This document shows, one piece after another, positions 54,296 through 63,000 of a stretch of 64,000 nt of DNA. How positions within the stretch are numbered: position 1 is the first letter of the stretch; every line of letters starts with the position of its first letter. Origin of the DNA: an uncultured bacterium (GTDB taxonomy: Bacteria; Bacteroidota; Bacteroidia; Bacteroidales; Bacteroidaceae). The notes under the pieces were generated by a model, which saw nothing but the letters and a program-made list of their open reading frames with translations, was not told where the DNA came from and ran no database searches. The stretch covers positions 1-64,000 of the forward strand of contig CAJMMQ010000013.1 in the NCBI GenBank assembly GCA_905214625.1, given 5' to 3'. A program made the translations under genes and the position numbers.

Positions 54296-56605
54296 ATGAA
54301 GAAACAAATATTACTATTTCTGGCAGGCCTTCTGTGCCCGCTGGCAGGGGTTGCCGGCCCCGTTGAATCTAACACGGTGAAAGAGGGAAACATAATAAAA
54401 GGACACGTCATAGAGAAAGGAACGGAGGAGAGCTTAGCCTACGCCACGATAATAATTGTGGAGAACGGCATGGGCACCGTTACGGGCGACGACGGACACT
54501 TCCGACTGAAGAACGTGCCGGCAGGCAAATACACGCTGAAGGTGCAGCTGATGGGCTACGCCACGCAGACCAAGACTGTTGTGGTGAGCAATGAATACAC
54601 CGTAGACCTGCACTTTGTGATGGAGAAAGAGGACATAATGATGGACGAGGTGGTTGTCTCGGCCAACAGGAACGAGACAAACCGCAAGCTGGCCCCGGTG
54701 GTGGTGAACGTGATGAACAGCAAGCTGTTCGAGACGGTAAACTCTACCGACCTTGCCAAGTCGCTCAGCTACCAGTCGGGACTGCGCGTGGAAAACAACT
54801 GCCAGAACTGCGGCTTTCCGCAGGTAAGGATAAACGGTCTTGAGGGTCCTTACTCGCAGCTGCTCATAAACAGCCGCCCCGTGATGAGCGCGCTGTCAGG
54901 CGTGTACGGTCTGGAACAGATACCCGTAAGCATGATTGAGCGCGTAGAAGTGGTGCGCGGCGGAGGGTCGGCGCTGTTTGGTGCCAACGCCGTGGGCGGC
55001 ACCATCAACATAATAACCAAGGACCCGATAAACAACTCGTTCCAGGTAAACTCAACTATGTCAAACCTCGGCGGAAAGACATGGGAGCAGTATTTCGGCG
55101 CAAATGCCTCGCTCGTGTCGAAAGACCGCACCTACGGCGTGGCCTTCTACCAGGCTTACAGGAACCGCAATCCGTATGATGCCGACGGCGACGGCTTCTC
55201 CGAGCTGGGCAAGCTCAACATGAACACCTTCGGACTGAGGGGATATTACCGCCCAACGCAGTTCAGCCGCCTCAGCGTTGAATACCACACCACCAACGAA
55301 TTCCGCCGCGGAGGCAACAAGTTTGACCTGCAGCCGCACGAAACCGACATAACCGAGCAGACGCGCCACGTGATAAACAGCGGCGGACTGACCTACGACA
55401 TTTTCCTGAACGAATACAAGCACAAGCTGTCCGTGTACGGCTCGGTGCAGCACACCGACCGCAACAGCTACTACGGCGCGGGCATGGACGCCAACGCCTA
55501 CGGCACAACCGACGACCTTACGGCCGTGGGCGGAGCCATGTACTCGGGCAACTTCGACCGCATGCTGTTCTCGCCTGCCACGCTGACGGGTGGCTTTGAA
55601 TACCAGTTTAACGGGCTTCACGACGTGATGACGGGCTACGGCCGCGACCTGAAACAGTATGTGAGGATTGCCGGCGCGTACCTGCAAAACGAATGGAAGA
55701 TGAGATATCTGACGCTGCTTGCCGGATTCAGGCTCGACAAGCACAACCTTGTTGACAACGTGATATTCAGTCCGCGCGTCAACCTGCTGTGGAAACCCAC
55801 CGACAGACTGCAGGGACGGCTCACATGGTCTACCGGATTCAGGGCGCCGCAGGCCTACGACGAAGACCTGCACGTGGCTGCCGTTGGCGGCGAGGCCATG
55901 ATGATAAAGCTGGCCGACGGACTGAAGCCCGAACGCTCAAACAGCTTCAGCGGCTCGGTTGACTGGGCTTTCAATTTGGGGCACTTCAGCTCTAACCTGC
56001 TCATAGAGGGCTTCTACACCATGCTCAACGACGTGTTCTATCTCGAAGAGACGGGCTACGACCAGACTACCGGCGCAAAGATACAGGAGCGACGCAACGG
56101 CCATGGGGCACGCGTGTACGGAGCCAACATAGACTACAAGATAGCCCACGGCAAGGAGGCGCAGCTGCAGCTGGGCTTCACCGTGCAGCAGAGCCGCTAC
56201 ACCGAGGCGCTGGCATGGAGCAGCGACCCCGACGTGGCGCCCACAAAGCGCATGACGCGCACGCCCGACTGCTACGGTTACTTCACCTTCACGTCGGCTC
56301 CGCTCCGCAACTTCGACTTCTCCGTGTCGGGTGTCTACACGGGAAGCATGCTTGTGCCCCACTTCGCGGGATACATAGAAAAAGACAGGATGGAGAAGAC
56401 GCCCGACTTCATGGACCTGAACCTGAAGCTCAACTACACCTTCGTGCTGAACGACCACCTGAAACTGCAGCTCAACGGCGGAGTGAACAACATATTCAAC
56501 GCCTTTCAGACAGACCTTGACAAGGGTGCCGACCGCGACTCAAAATATTTCTACGGCCCCACTCAGCCGCGCACGCTGTTTGTCGGCGTGAAGATATTTA
56601 ACTGA
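54296..56605 (+). CDS. TonB-dependent outer membrane receptor
   Basis: This 769-residue receptor has a signal peptide (1-19), an N-terminal carboxypeptidase-regulatory-like beta domain (about 33-115, IIKGHVIEKGTEESLAYATI), a plug domain (about 120-235) and a 22-strand barrel ending YFYGPTQPRTLFVGVKIFN. The plug contains VENNCQNCGFPQVRINGLEG with a CxxC pair, followed by VRGGGSALFGANAVGGTINI. It lacks a SusD partner, so it is a metal, siderophore or small-ligand receptor and not a glycan SusC. The start at 54296 is chosen over an in-frame ATG 45 bp upstream because it begins the signal peptide. A strong terminator follows. Confidence 0.9.
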   Translation: MKKQILLFLAGLLCPLAGVAGPVESNTVKEGNIIKGHVIEKGTEESLAYATIIIVENGMGTVTGDDGHFRLKNVPAGKYTLKVQLMGYATQTKTVVVSNEYTVDLHFVMEKEDIMMDEVVVSANRNETNRKLAPVVVNVMNSKLFETVNSTDLAKSLSYQSGLRVENNCQNCGFPQVRINGLEGPYSQLLINSRPVMSALSGVYGLEQIPVSMIERVEVVRGGGSALFGANAVGGTINIITKDPINNSFQVNSTMSNLGGKTWEQYFGANASLVSKDRTYGVAFYQAYRNRNPYDADGDGFSELGKLNMNTFGLRGYYRPTQFSRLSVEYHTTNEFRRGGNKFDLQPHETDITEQTRHVINSGGLTYDIFLNEYKHKLSVYGSVQHTDRNSYYGAGMDANAYGTTDDLTAVGGAMYSGNFDRMLFSPATLTGGFEYQFNGLHDVMTGYGRDLKQYVRIAGAYLQNEWKMRYLTLLAGFRLDKHNLVDNVIFSPRVNLLWKPTDRLQGRLTWSTGFRAPQAYDEDLHVAAVGGEAMMIKLADGLKPERSNSFSGSVDWAFNLGHFSSNLLIEGFYTMLNDVFYLEETGYDQTTGAKIQERRNGHGARVYGANIDYKIAHGKEAQLQLGFTVQQSRYTEALAWSSDPDVAPTKRMTRTPDCYGYFTFTSAPLRNFDFSVSGVYTGSMLVPHFAGYIEKDRMEKTPDFMDLNLKLNYTFVLNDHLKLQLNGGVNNIFNAFQTDLDKGADRDSKYFYGPTQPRTLFVGVKIFN

Positions 56606-56642
56606 CACTGACGGCCACAACAAGCGGCCATAACGAGGCAAC

Positions 56643-56711
56643 GGCCCGCCTCACGCGCCATAAACCGCAGCTGTAATGCGGCAACGGCATGCGTGCGGCG
56701 GGCCTCTTTCT
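56643..56711 (+). terminator. Intrinsic terminator of the TonB receptor gene
   Basis: A nested hairpin: outer GGCCCGCC / GGCGGGCC (56643-56650 with 56697-56704) extended by CACGC / GCGTG, and an inner CCGCA / TGCGG stem. TCTTTCTT follows. Confidence 0.8.
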
Positions 56712-57145
56712 TAAACAAAAGCCGGCAGTCGGTATTCTGCCTTATCCTTGCTTTACGCTTAGTGGATGCCGTCAGCCATTTTTTCGGACATGGCGTGCTA
56801 TGCCAAGAAAAGAAGAAACGGCAGGACAACAATAGAAAACAAAAATATAACTGAAATAATGAATACACTGACAGAACAAGCCTCAACGCAGCAGAGGACT
56901 ATCCGGGTCAAGCACCGGCATAAAGGCCGGCACATAAAGCCAGAAAAACATTGACACGCGAAAGAAAAGTCTTTACATTTTCTTGCACAGAGTTTTCTGT
57001 AAAATAGAAAACGAACATAAAATTAATGTTAAACAACAGCACATCTGCGCACTCAAAAATTAGCTTTTATTCACAAAACAAGTCGTCTAACACCAAAAAA
57101 TCCACATTTTTCATGCCCAAAACGGGGCTGTTTCGCCTCCGAAGC

Positions 57146-57193
57146 GGGCACTTTTACGACCGTAAACCTATCGTTTTTCACCCAAAAGTGGCC
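57146..57193. repeat. Composite palindrome, copy C (rearranged)
   Basis: GGGCAC, then the palindrome TTTACG-AC-CGTAAA (57153-57166), then CCTATC, then AAAAGTGGCC (about 57184-57193). The same two motifs as copies A and B, but with the palindrome first. Confidence 0.65.
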
Positions 57194-57411
57194 GAGTAAT
57201 GTTTTTTAACATTCATGCTTTTGCAGACAGACTTACATAACTGACACGATATCAACAACTTAACAAAAAACGCAAAAATTAGCGTTTTTTCAGTCCAAAA
57301 GCCACATTTGCTCAGAAGACAGCCATTCTGAGAACGTCAAAATCAAAAAGTTTTCTGTTTATTTATTCCTTTTTTTACGTTTCACTGCCACAAAAAACTT
57401 AGCATATTGCG

Positions 57412-58356
57412 TCAAACAGTGTTGTCCTTACCCAACAGCCACCGCGAAACTCCTACAATATCGAGCAGACGTGCAAGGGCGAAACATCCGCAGAGCACAA
57501 ACACCACAGAAACAAACATAAAGAGAAAAGCTGTAGGGTCGAACGCAAAAACAGGGATTAAAGCTTTGGCAAAAAAAGTAAATATTGGCGAAAAAAGCAA
57601 TATAACAAGAGTATGACGACCAATATAAAGAACTATCCTTCCCGGCTTGATGTATCGGCACACAAAAAGTAAAAAACTTATTACAAGCCAGGTTATGGCC
57701 ATACCGGCAAAACTTGCCCTGTCAAAATTAGAGCTGTCAAAACAAAGCAACACAAGCGGCAAAGCCGTGAGTGGAGTCCTTGAAGCAAAGACCGAGAGAA
57801 TGTTCAACCCGGAACGCCTGACTGCTGCTCCGGCAATAAAATATATTGCGTTTGAAAATGATATAAGCCCCACACCGTCTGTCGACAGCAACCAGCATGC
57901 AAAGGCAAAAATCAATATCGCCTCTGCCGAAGGTCTGGCAAACCGCATTATTGCATAACAAAGCGTCTCAAGCAAAATAAGAGTATGTATAAACCAATAA
58001 GGACCTATAGGATGCAGCACCAGCTTGTCGACAAACACAGCCAAAGTAAGATTGTCTATGTGTTCCCGTATAGGCAGCAGCGATGCCATTACAGTATATC
58101 CAGCCTCCATGACAGCATATGGCACCACAAGCCACAAAAGATAACTGCCAAAACGCCTTAACGGCTTGGACGTATTGGCAAGATAACCAGACAAGAGCAG
58201 GAAAGCAGGCATGTGGAACGTATAGACAAATTTTTTAGCAACAGGATACATGTCACCAAAATATGCAAGATGAAAGACAATCATCAGCACTATGAAAACA
58301 CATTTCAGATAATCAAGTTCGTCTATACGACCACGTTCCGTATTCATGTCCACCAT
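57412..58356 (-). CDS. Acyltransferase_3 family membrane protein
   Basis: This 314-residue protein with about ten membrane helices opens RIDELDYLKCVFIVLMIVFHL, the typical acyltransferase_3 start with its conserved histidine, and contains FHMPAFLLLSGYLA and HPIGPYWFIHTLI. Such enzymes O-acylate surface glycans or lipids. I start at 58356 (MVDMNTERGRIDELD) because a TATCTTTG promoter lies at 58388-58395, which rules out the longer frame starting at 58431; ATG at 58347 is also possible. Confidence 0.88.
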   Translation of the reverse strand: MVDMNTERGRIDELDYLKCVFIVLMIVFHLAYFGDMYPVAKKFVYTFHMPAFLLLSGYLANTSKPLRRFGSYLLWLVVPYAVMEAGYTVMASLLPIREHIDNLTLAVFVDKLVLHPIGPYWFIHTLILLETLCYAIMRFARPSAEAILIFAFACWLLSTDGVGLISFSNAIYFIAGAAVRRSGLNILSVFASRTPLTALPLVLLCFDSSNFDRASFAGMAITWLVISFLLFVCRYIKPGRIVLYIGRHTLVILLFSPIFTFFAKALIPVFAFDPTAFLFMFVSVVFVLCGCFALARLLDIVGVSRWLLGKDNTV

Positions 58357-58387
58357 AAAAAAATCAATGACTGTTAAATAGCAAATG

Positions 58388-58395
58388 CAAAGATA
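58388..58395 (-). promoter_or_regulatory. -7 promoter element of the acyltransferase gene
   Basis: Minus-strand TATCTTTG, 31 bp upstream of the chosen start codon; it decides the start by excluding the upstream ATG at 58431. Confidence 0.65.
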
Positions 58396-58571
58396 CAAAT
58401 TTATCGATAAAACGCCCTTAAAAACACCCATTTACTCAACAATTACAATGTAAAGGCGTAAACAGACAATATAATCCGTACTAAAATACAGCAACAGCCC
58501 TCTACAATACAAGTCCCAAAGAACAGTAAAAACAGTCTAAGCCAATTAAGTGCTTATTAAAATAAAAAATG

Positions 58572-58579
58572 TATCTTTG
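58572..58579 (+). promoter_or_regulatory. -7 promoter element of the GH43-like gene
   Basis: TATCTTTG, about 105 bp upstream of the ATG at 58685. An in-frame start at 58550 would lie upstream of this element and is therefore rejected. Confidence 0.6.
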
Positions 58580-58684
58580 CAAAACAACATGCATTTAAGC
58601 GTAAAAGCATGGCCGGCATACTGCCACAAAAGCAGGATTTATAACGGAAACATTTTATATTATAACCTTTTGACAATTAAATTT

Positions 58685-59788
58685 ATGACGGTAAAAAGAT
58701 TTTTTTTATTATTGGCACTGACATGTGCCGCCGGCACCGCCCTGCCGCAGACAGGCAACAACAACGTCGTACAAGGAGCCGGCTATGAGCTGCGTTTAGG
58801 CAAGGCTGACAGAAAATCGGTGCTGAAGTCGGACAGCTACTACACATGGGGAGCGTCGCCGGTGAAAGGCGACGACGGAAAATATCATCTTTTCTATTCG
58901 CGCTGGAAAAAAGAATACGGCTTTCTGGCCTGGGTAACACACTCTGAGATAGCCCATGCCGTGGCCGACCGGCCTGAAGGCCCTTACACGTTCAGCGACC
59001 TGACGCTGCCGGCACGCGGAGCGCAATACTGGGACGGACTTAACACACACAACCCTACGATACACCGCTTTAACGGCAAATACTATCTGTATTACACGGG
59101 CAACACCGGCGACGGCCGCAACATGAAGAAAAGCCTCAACCCGACACACCGCAACAACCAGCGCATAGGCGTGGCCGTGGCCGACAGCCCCTATGGCCCG
59201 TGGAAGCGCTATGACAAGCCACTGATAGACGTATCGGCAGACACAACGGCATACGACGCGCTGATGACGGCCGATCCGTCGGTAACACAAATGGCAGACG
59301 GCAAGTATCTGATGGTATACAAGGCTGTGGGCAAAAAGAAGAAAGGCACATGGGGCGGCCCGGTGGTGCATCTGTGCGCCATATCCGACTCGCCCACCGG
59401 CCCGTTTATAAAAAATCCCAAACCGATATTCACGGCAGAAGGCTCAAGCTTCCCGGCAGAAGACCCATACATCTGGCAGCAGGACGGCATGTATTATGCC
59501 ATAGTGAAAGACATGCACGGAAGCTTCACGCAGAAAGGCCGCTCGCTGGCCCTGTTCTGCTCGGCCGACGGCGAGAACTGGAGCCCGGCAAAAAAACCGC
59601 TCGTCTCTGTTCCGGAAATAACATGGAGCGACGGAGAGACAACTAAGCTGGTGCATCTTGAGCGGCCGCAGCTGCTGATTGAGGACGGCAGGCCCGTGAT
59701 GCTGTTTCTGGCGGCCGACGCCATGAGCGACTATACAGAAGACGGCAACACGTTCAACGTTCACATACCCGTTGACAACAAACGGTAA
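58685..59788 (+). CDS. Exported GH43-like five-bladed glycoside hydrolase
   Basis: This 367-residue protein has a signal peptide (about 1-21). Repeated blade motifs are YYTWGASPVKGDDGKYHLFYS, THNPTIHRFNGKYYLYYTGN, MTADPSVTQMADGKYLMVYK and FPAEDPYIWQQDGMYYAIVKD, the pattern of GH43/GH117-type propellers, with acidic residues at the start of several blades (for example ADPSV, AEDPY). The subfamily and substrate are not evident; galactan, arabinan or rhamnogalacturonan side chains are possible. It lies upstream of, and in the same direction as, a hybrid two-component regulator, but each has its own promoter element. Confidence 0.85.
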   Translation: MTVKRFFLLLALTCAAGTALPQTGNNNVVQGAGYELRLGKADRKSVLKSDSYYTWGASPVKGDDGKYHLFYSRWKKEYGFLAWVTHSEIAHAVADRPEGPYTFSDLTLPARGAQYWDGLNTHNPTIHRFNGKYYLYYTGNTGDGRNMKKSLNPTHRNNQRIGVAVADSPYGPWKRYDKPLIDVSADTTAYDALMTADPSVTQMADGKYLMVYKAVGKKKKGTWGGPVVHLCAISDSPTGPFIKNPKPIFTAEGSSFPAEDPYIWQQDGMYYAIVKDMHGSFTQKGRSLALFCSADGENWSPAKKPLVSVPEITWSDGETTKLVHLERPQLLIEDGRPVMLFLAADAMSDYTEDGNTFNVHIPVDNKR

Positions 59789-59860
59789 CAATACTACACC
59801 CGACTGACAGGTAAAGGAAAAAACTTTTACCATTTTATTCGGAATTATAAAAATAAAACG

Positions 59861-59868
59861 TATCTTTG
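59861..59868 (+). promoter_or_regulatory. -7 promoter element of the hybrid two-component regulator
   Basis: TATCTTTG, about 140 bp upstream of the ATG at 60008. The leader includes a small CGGAGC/GCTCCG hairpin near 59880-59900. Confidence 0.6.
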
Positions 59869-60007
59869 CACATGAACGCGCCGGAGCAAAGAGACGCTCC
59901 GCCAACGTGCAGGCACGGTTACGGGTCTTACTATTTACGCCTAAAGGCCTCCGGCTCCTCACGGCGCAGCAAACAAACATTCTGAGTCTATTGTATTTTA
60001 CTGAATT

Positions 60008-63000
60008 ATGAAAAACTTTTTGCGCCTGATACTTATTCTTATATTATATACGTCAGCAGCAGCGGCACAGCCCGGCATGATAGTTGAACACTACACGAAG
60101 GAGAACGGGCTGCCGAGCAACACCGTATATTGCGCACAGAAAGACAGCGACGGATTTGTGTGGTTCGGCACATGGCACGGCCTGTGCTCGTTCGACGGCA
60201 CTACATTCACACCCTTCATAACGCGCACCAACCACAGGTCGGACATGCCTCCGCGCAAAGTGCGCAACATAATAAGCGACAAGGACGGCTATCTGTGGAT
60301 ACGCAACACGGACAACCATCTGTATATGTTCAACAAATACGACGAAACATACCACGACATATACAACGAGCTTAAAAAACAGGCCCGCAACGTGCAGGTG
60401 ATAAAGATACAGGCCATGGACAACGGCCACATGCTGGTGCTTACACGCAACAAAGACGTGTTTGAGGCATACGTTAACGGCGACAAGAAGATAGATGTAA
60501 GAAAGATATTCGACTCAAGCCGCCACATAGACCCAAGCACCATGAAGCTGAAGACCAACATACTGGGCGAGAACAAAGACTATGTTTACTGGATAAGCCG
60601 AAGTCTGGTTTTAAACATCGTTACAAAGAAAAACGGCGGCGCGCTGCTGAGCCGGATTAACAGCGACAGAAACTTTACGTGCTTCAAGAAGAAAAAGCAA
60701 TATATATGCGCAGGAACGGCCAACGGCGGCATGTACATAATAAACACCGACAACGGAAAAACCGACTACTACAGGTTTAACGGTATGCGGTCGCCCGTGT
60801 CGAGCATAAACATAATGGACGGCAAGGTGTTCTTCACCACACAATCAGGCCTCTTCTCATTTGCTCGGAACACATCGCCGAAGCTGATAACATCACAGGC
60901 GTCAGGCATAACACAGTCCTTCACCGACAAATACAACAAGCTGTGGCTGTGTTCAGACAGAGGACTCCTTATATGCCACGACCCCAAGACGGCAGCGTCG
61001 CAGACGTTCACCATGCCGTCTGACAGCCTGTTTGCCGAAATGAAATTCAGAGACACCGGCATAAACGGCCTGTTCATACTGATGCGCAACGGCGAGGTGT
61101 GGCGATACAACCACCAGACCAGGATGATACAGAACATAAACCGCCAGAAAGAGTTCAGCAACTATGTTGCCGAGCCCCACTTCTTTGACATAGACATCGA
61201 CCCCAACGGCATCTTATGGCTGTCGTCAACGAGCAGCGGAGTGTATAAGGTGTGTTTTCCCCGATACAACTTTAAGTTTATGTTTCCAAACATGCTGATG
61301 AGCGGAAACGACAACAACGGCATACGTGCCGTCTATCAGGCGCGCAACGGCGACCTGTGGATAGGCACGCGTAAGGGCGAGCTGTTCTGCATGGACCTGA
61401 AGACAAAGAACATTAAGCGCAAATTCAGCAACAACGAGATAGGCCCCGTTTACCACATAATGGAAGACAAGAACGGCAACTACTGGTTCTCCACCAAAGG
61501 TGCCGGACTGATAAAGGCCACGCCCGACGCCATGGCGCCGCAGGGACTGCGCATAACACGCTACACCAACAGGTGCGGCGACCGCAACTCGCTGAGCAGC
61601 AACCGGGTGTACTACACATATCAGGACAGCCGCGGACGCATCTGGGTATGCACGTTCTACGGCGGACTTAACCTCATAGAGGAAAGGGGCGGAAAGGTTG
61701 TGTTCAGAAACAAGCGCAACGGCTTTAGCCAATATCCGCGCTACGAGCTATACACCGACGTGCGCTCTATTACAGAAGACCGCAACGGACGGATGTGGGT
61801 AGGCACAACGGACGGACTGATGTCGTTCGACGGAAAATTCAAAAAGCCGTCGGACATAAAGTTTGAAACCTACCGCGAAAGCCATAAGTCGGGAGTAACC
61901 GACAACGATATCTTCACGATGTATAAAGACCACAAGGGATATATCTGGATGGGCATATTCGGCAGCGGCCTCAACAAGATAGAATATTATGACGAAAAGA
62001 AACGGAAGCCGGTGCTGAAGACATACATGATAAACGAGAAACAGGGCGGCGACGTAATTTCGTCTATCGTTGAGGATAAGAGCCACTGCCTGTGGGTGTG
62101 CACCGAAAACGGACTGGCAAGCATGAAGCAAGGCTCGTCGTTCCTGAAGAGCTACGACAGGTTTGCAGGATTTCCTGACGTGAACATAGAAGACAACACG
62201 TCGATATGCCTGCACAACGGCACAATACTTATAGGCAGCCGTCAGGGCCTGCTGTCGTTCGACCCGGAGGCGGTGAGAAACGACAACGACATAAAATACA
62301 ACACCTTCATAACCGACTTTAAGGTGGTTAACCGCGAGCTGTGGGACTTCAACCCGCCAATATTCGAAGGTTCGCTGAAATATGCCGACAAGATTGTACT
62401 CGACTACGACCAGTCGACATTCACCATAGAGTTTTCAGCACCGTATTATGCCGACAACACCCTCATACCATACACCTACATCCTTGACGGATACGAAGAT
62501 CAATGGCACAACAACGGCACAAACCGCATTGCATCGTATGCCAACGTGCCACCGGGACACTACAAGTTCAGGGTGAAGGTTAACGACAACAACTCGCCCG
62601 AACGCGTGATAGAGATAATAATCAGTCCGCCGTGGTGGGCAACATGGTGGGCCTACACAATATACACAATACTGGCGCTGCTGGCCCTCTACGGAGCGCT
62701 GCGCCTGGTGATGTACATGATAAAGATGCGCAACGAGGTGTATATCAACGACCGCCTGGCCGAACTGAAGATTCGCTTCTTCACCAACGTGAGCCACGAG
62801 CTGCGCACGCCGCTGTCGCTGATAAAAGGCCCGATAGACGAGCTGAAGAACACCGAGAAGCTTAGCCCCACGGGCAAGGAATATATAAGCCTGATCGACC
62901 GCAACGCGCGCAAGATGCTGCAGCTGGTAAACCAGATTCTTGACTTCCGCAAGATTCAGAACGGCAAAATGAAGATGCACGTGTCGTATGTCGACCTCAA

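Larger units (their letters stand above)
56606..57411. other. Long gene-free spacer
   Basis: About 800 bp between the TonB receptor and the convergent acyltransferase gene. It contains the receptor's terminator (56643-56711) and composite palindrome copy C (57146-57193). A 31-codon frame starting at 56858 (MNTLTEQAS) is basic and histidine-rich at its end but without support; I do not call it. Confidence 0.6.
58357..58684. other. Divergent spacer between acyltransferase and GH43-like genes
   Basis: It contains -7 elements facing both ways (58388-58395 minus; 58572-58579 plus) and no gene. Confidence 0.65.

Noticed and set aside
56858..56953. 31-codon basic frame (MNTLTEQAS...) in the spacer after the TonB receptor
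   Set aside because: Too short and without conservation evidence or context; kept as a note only.
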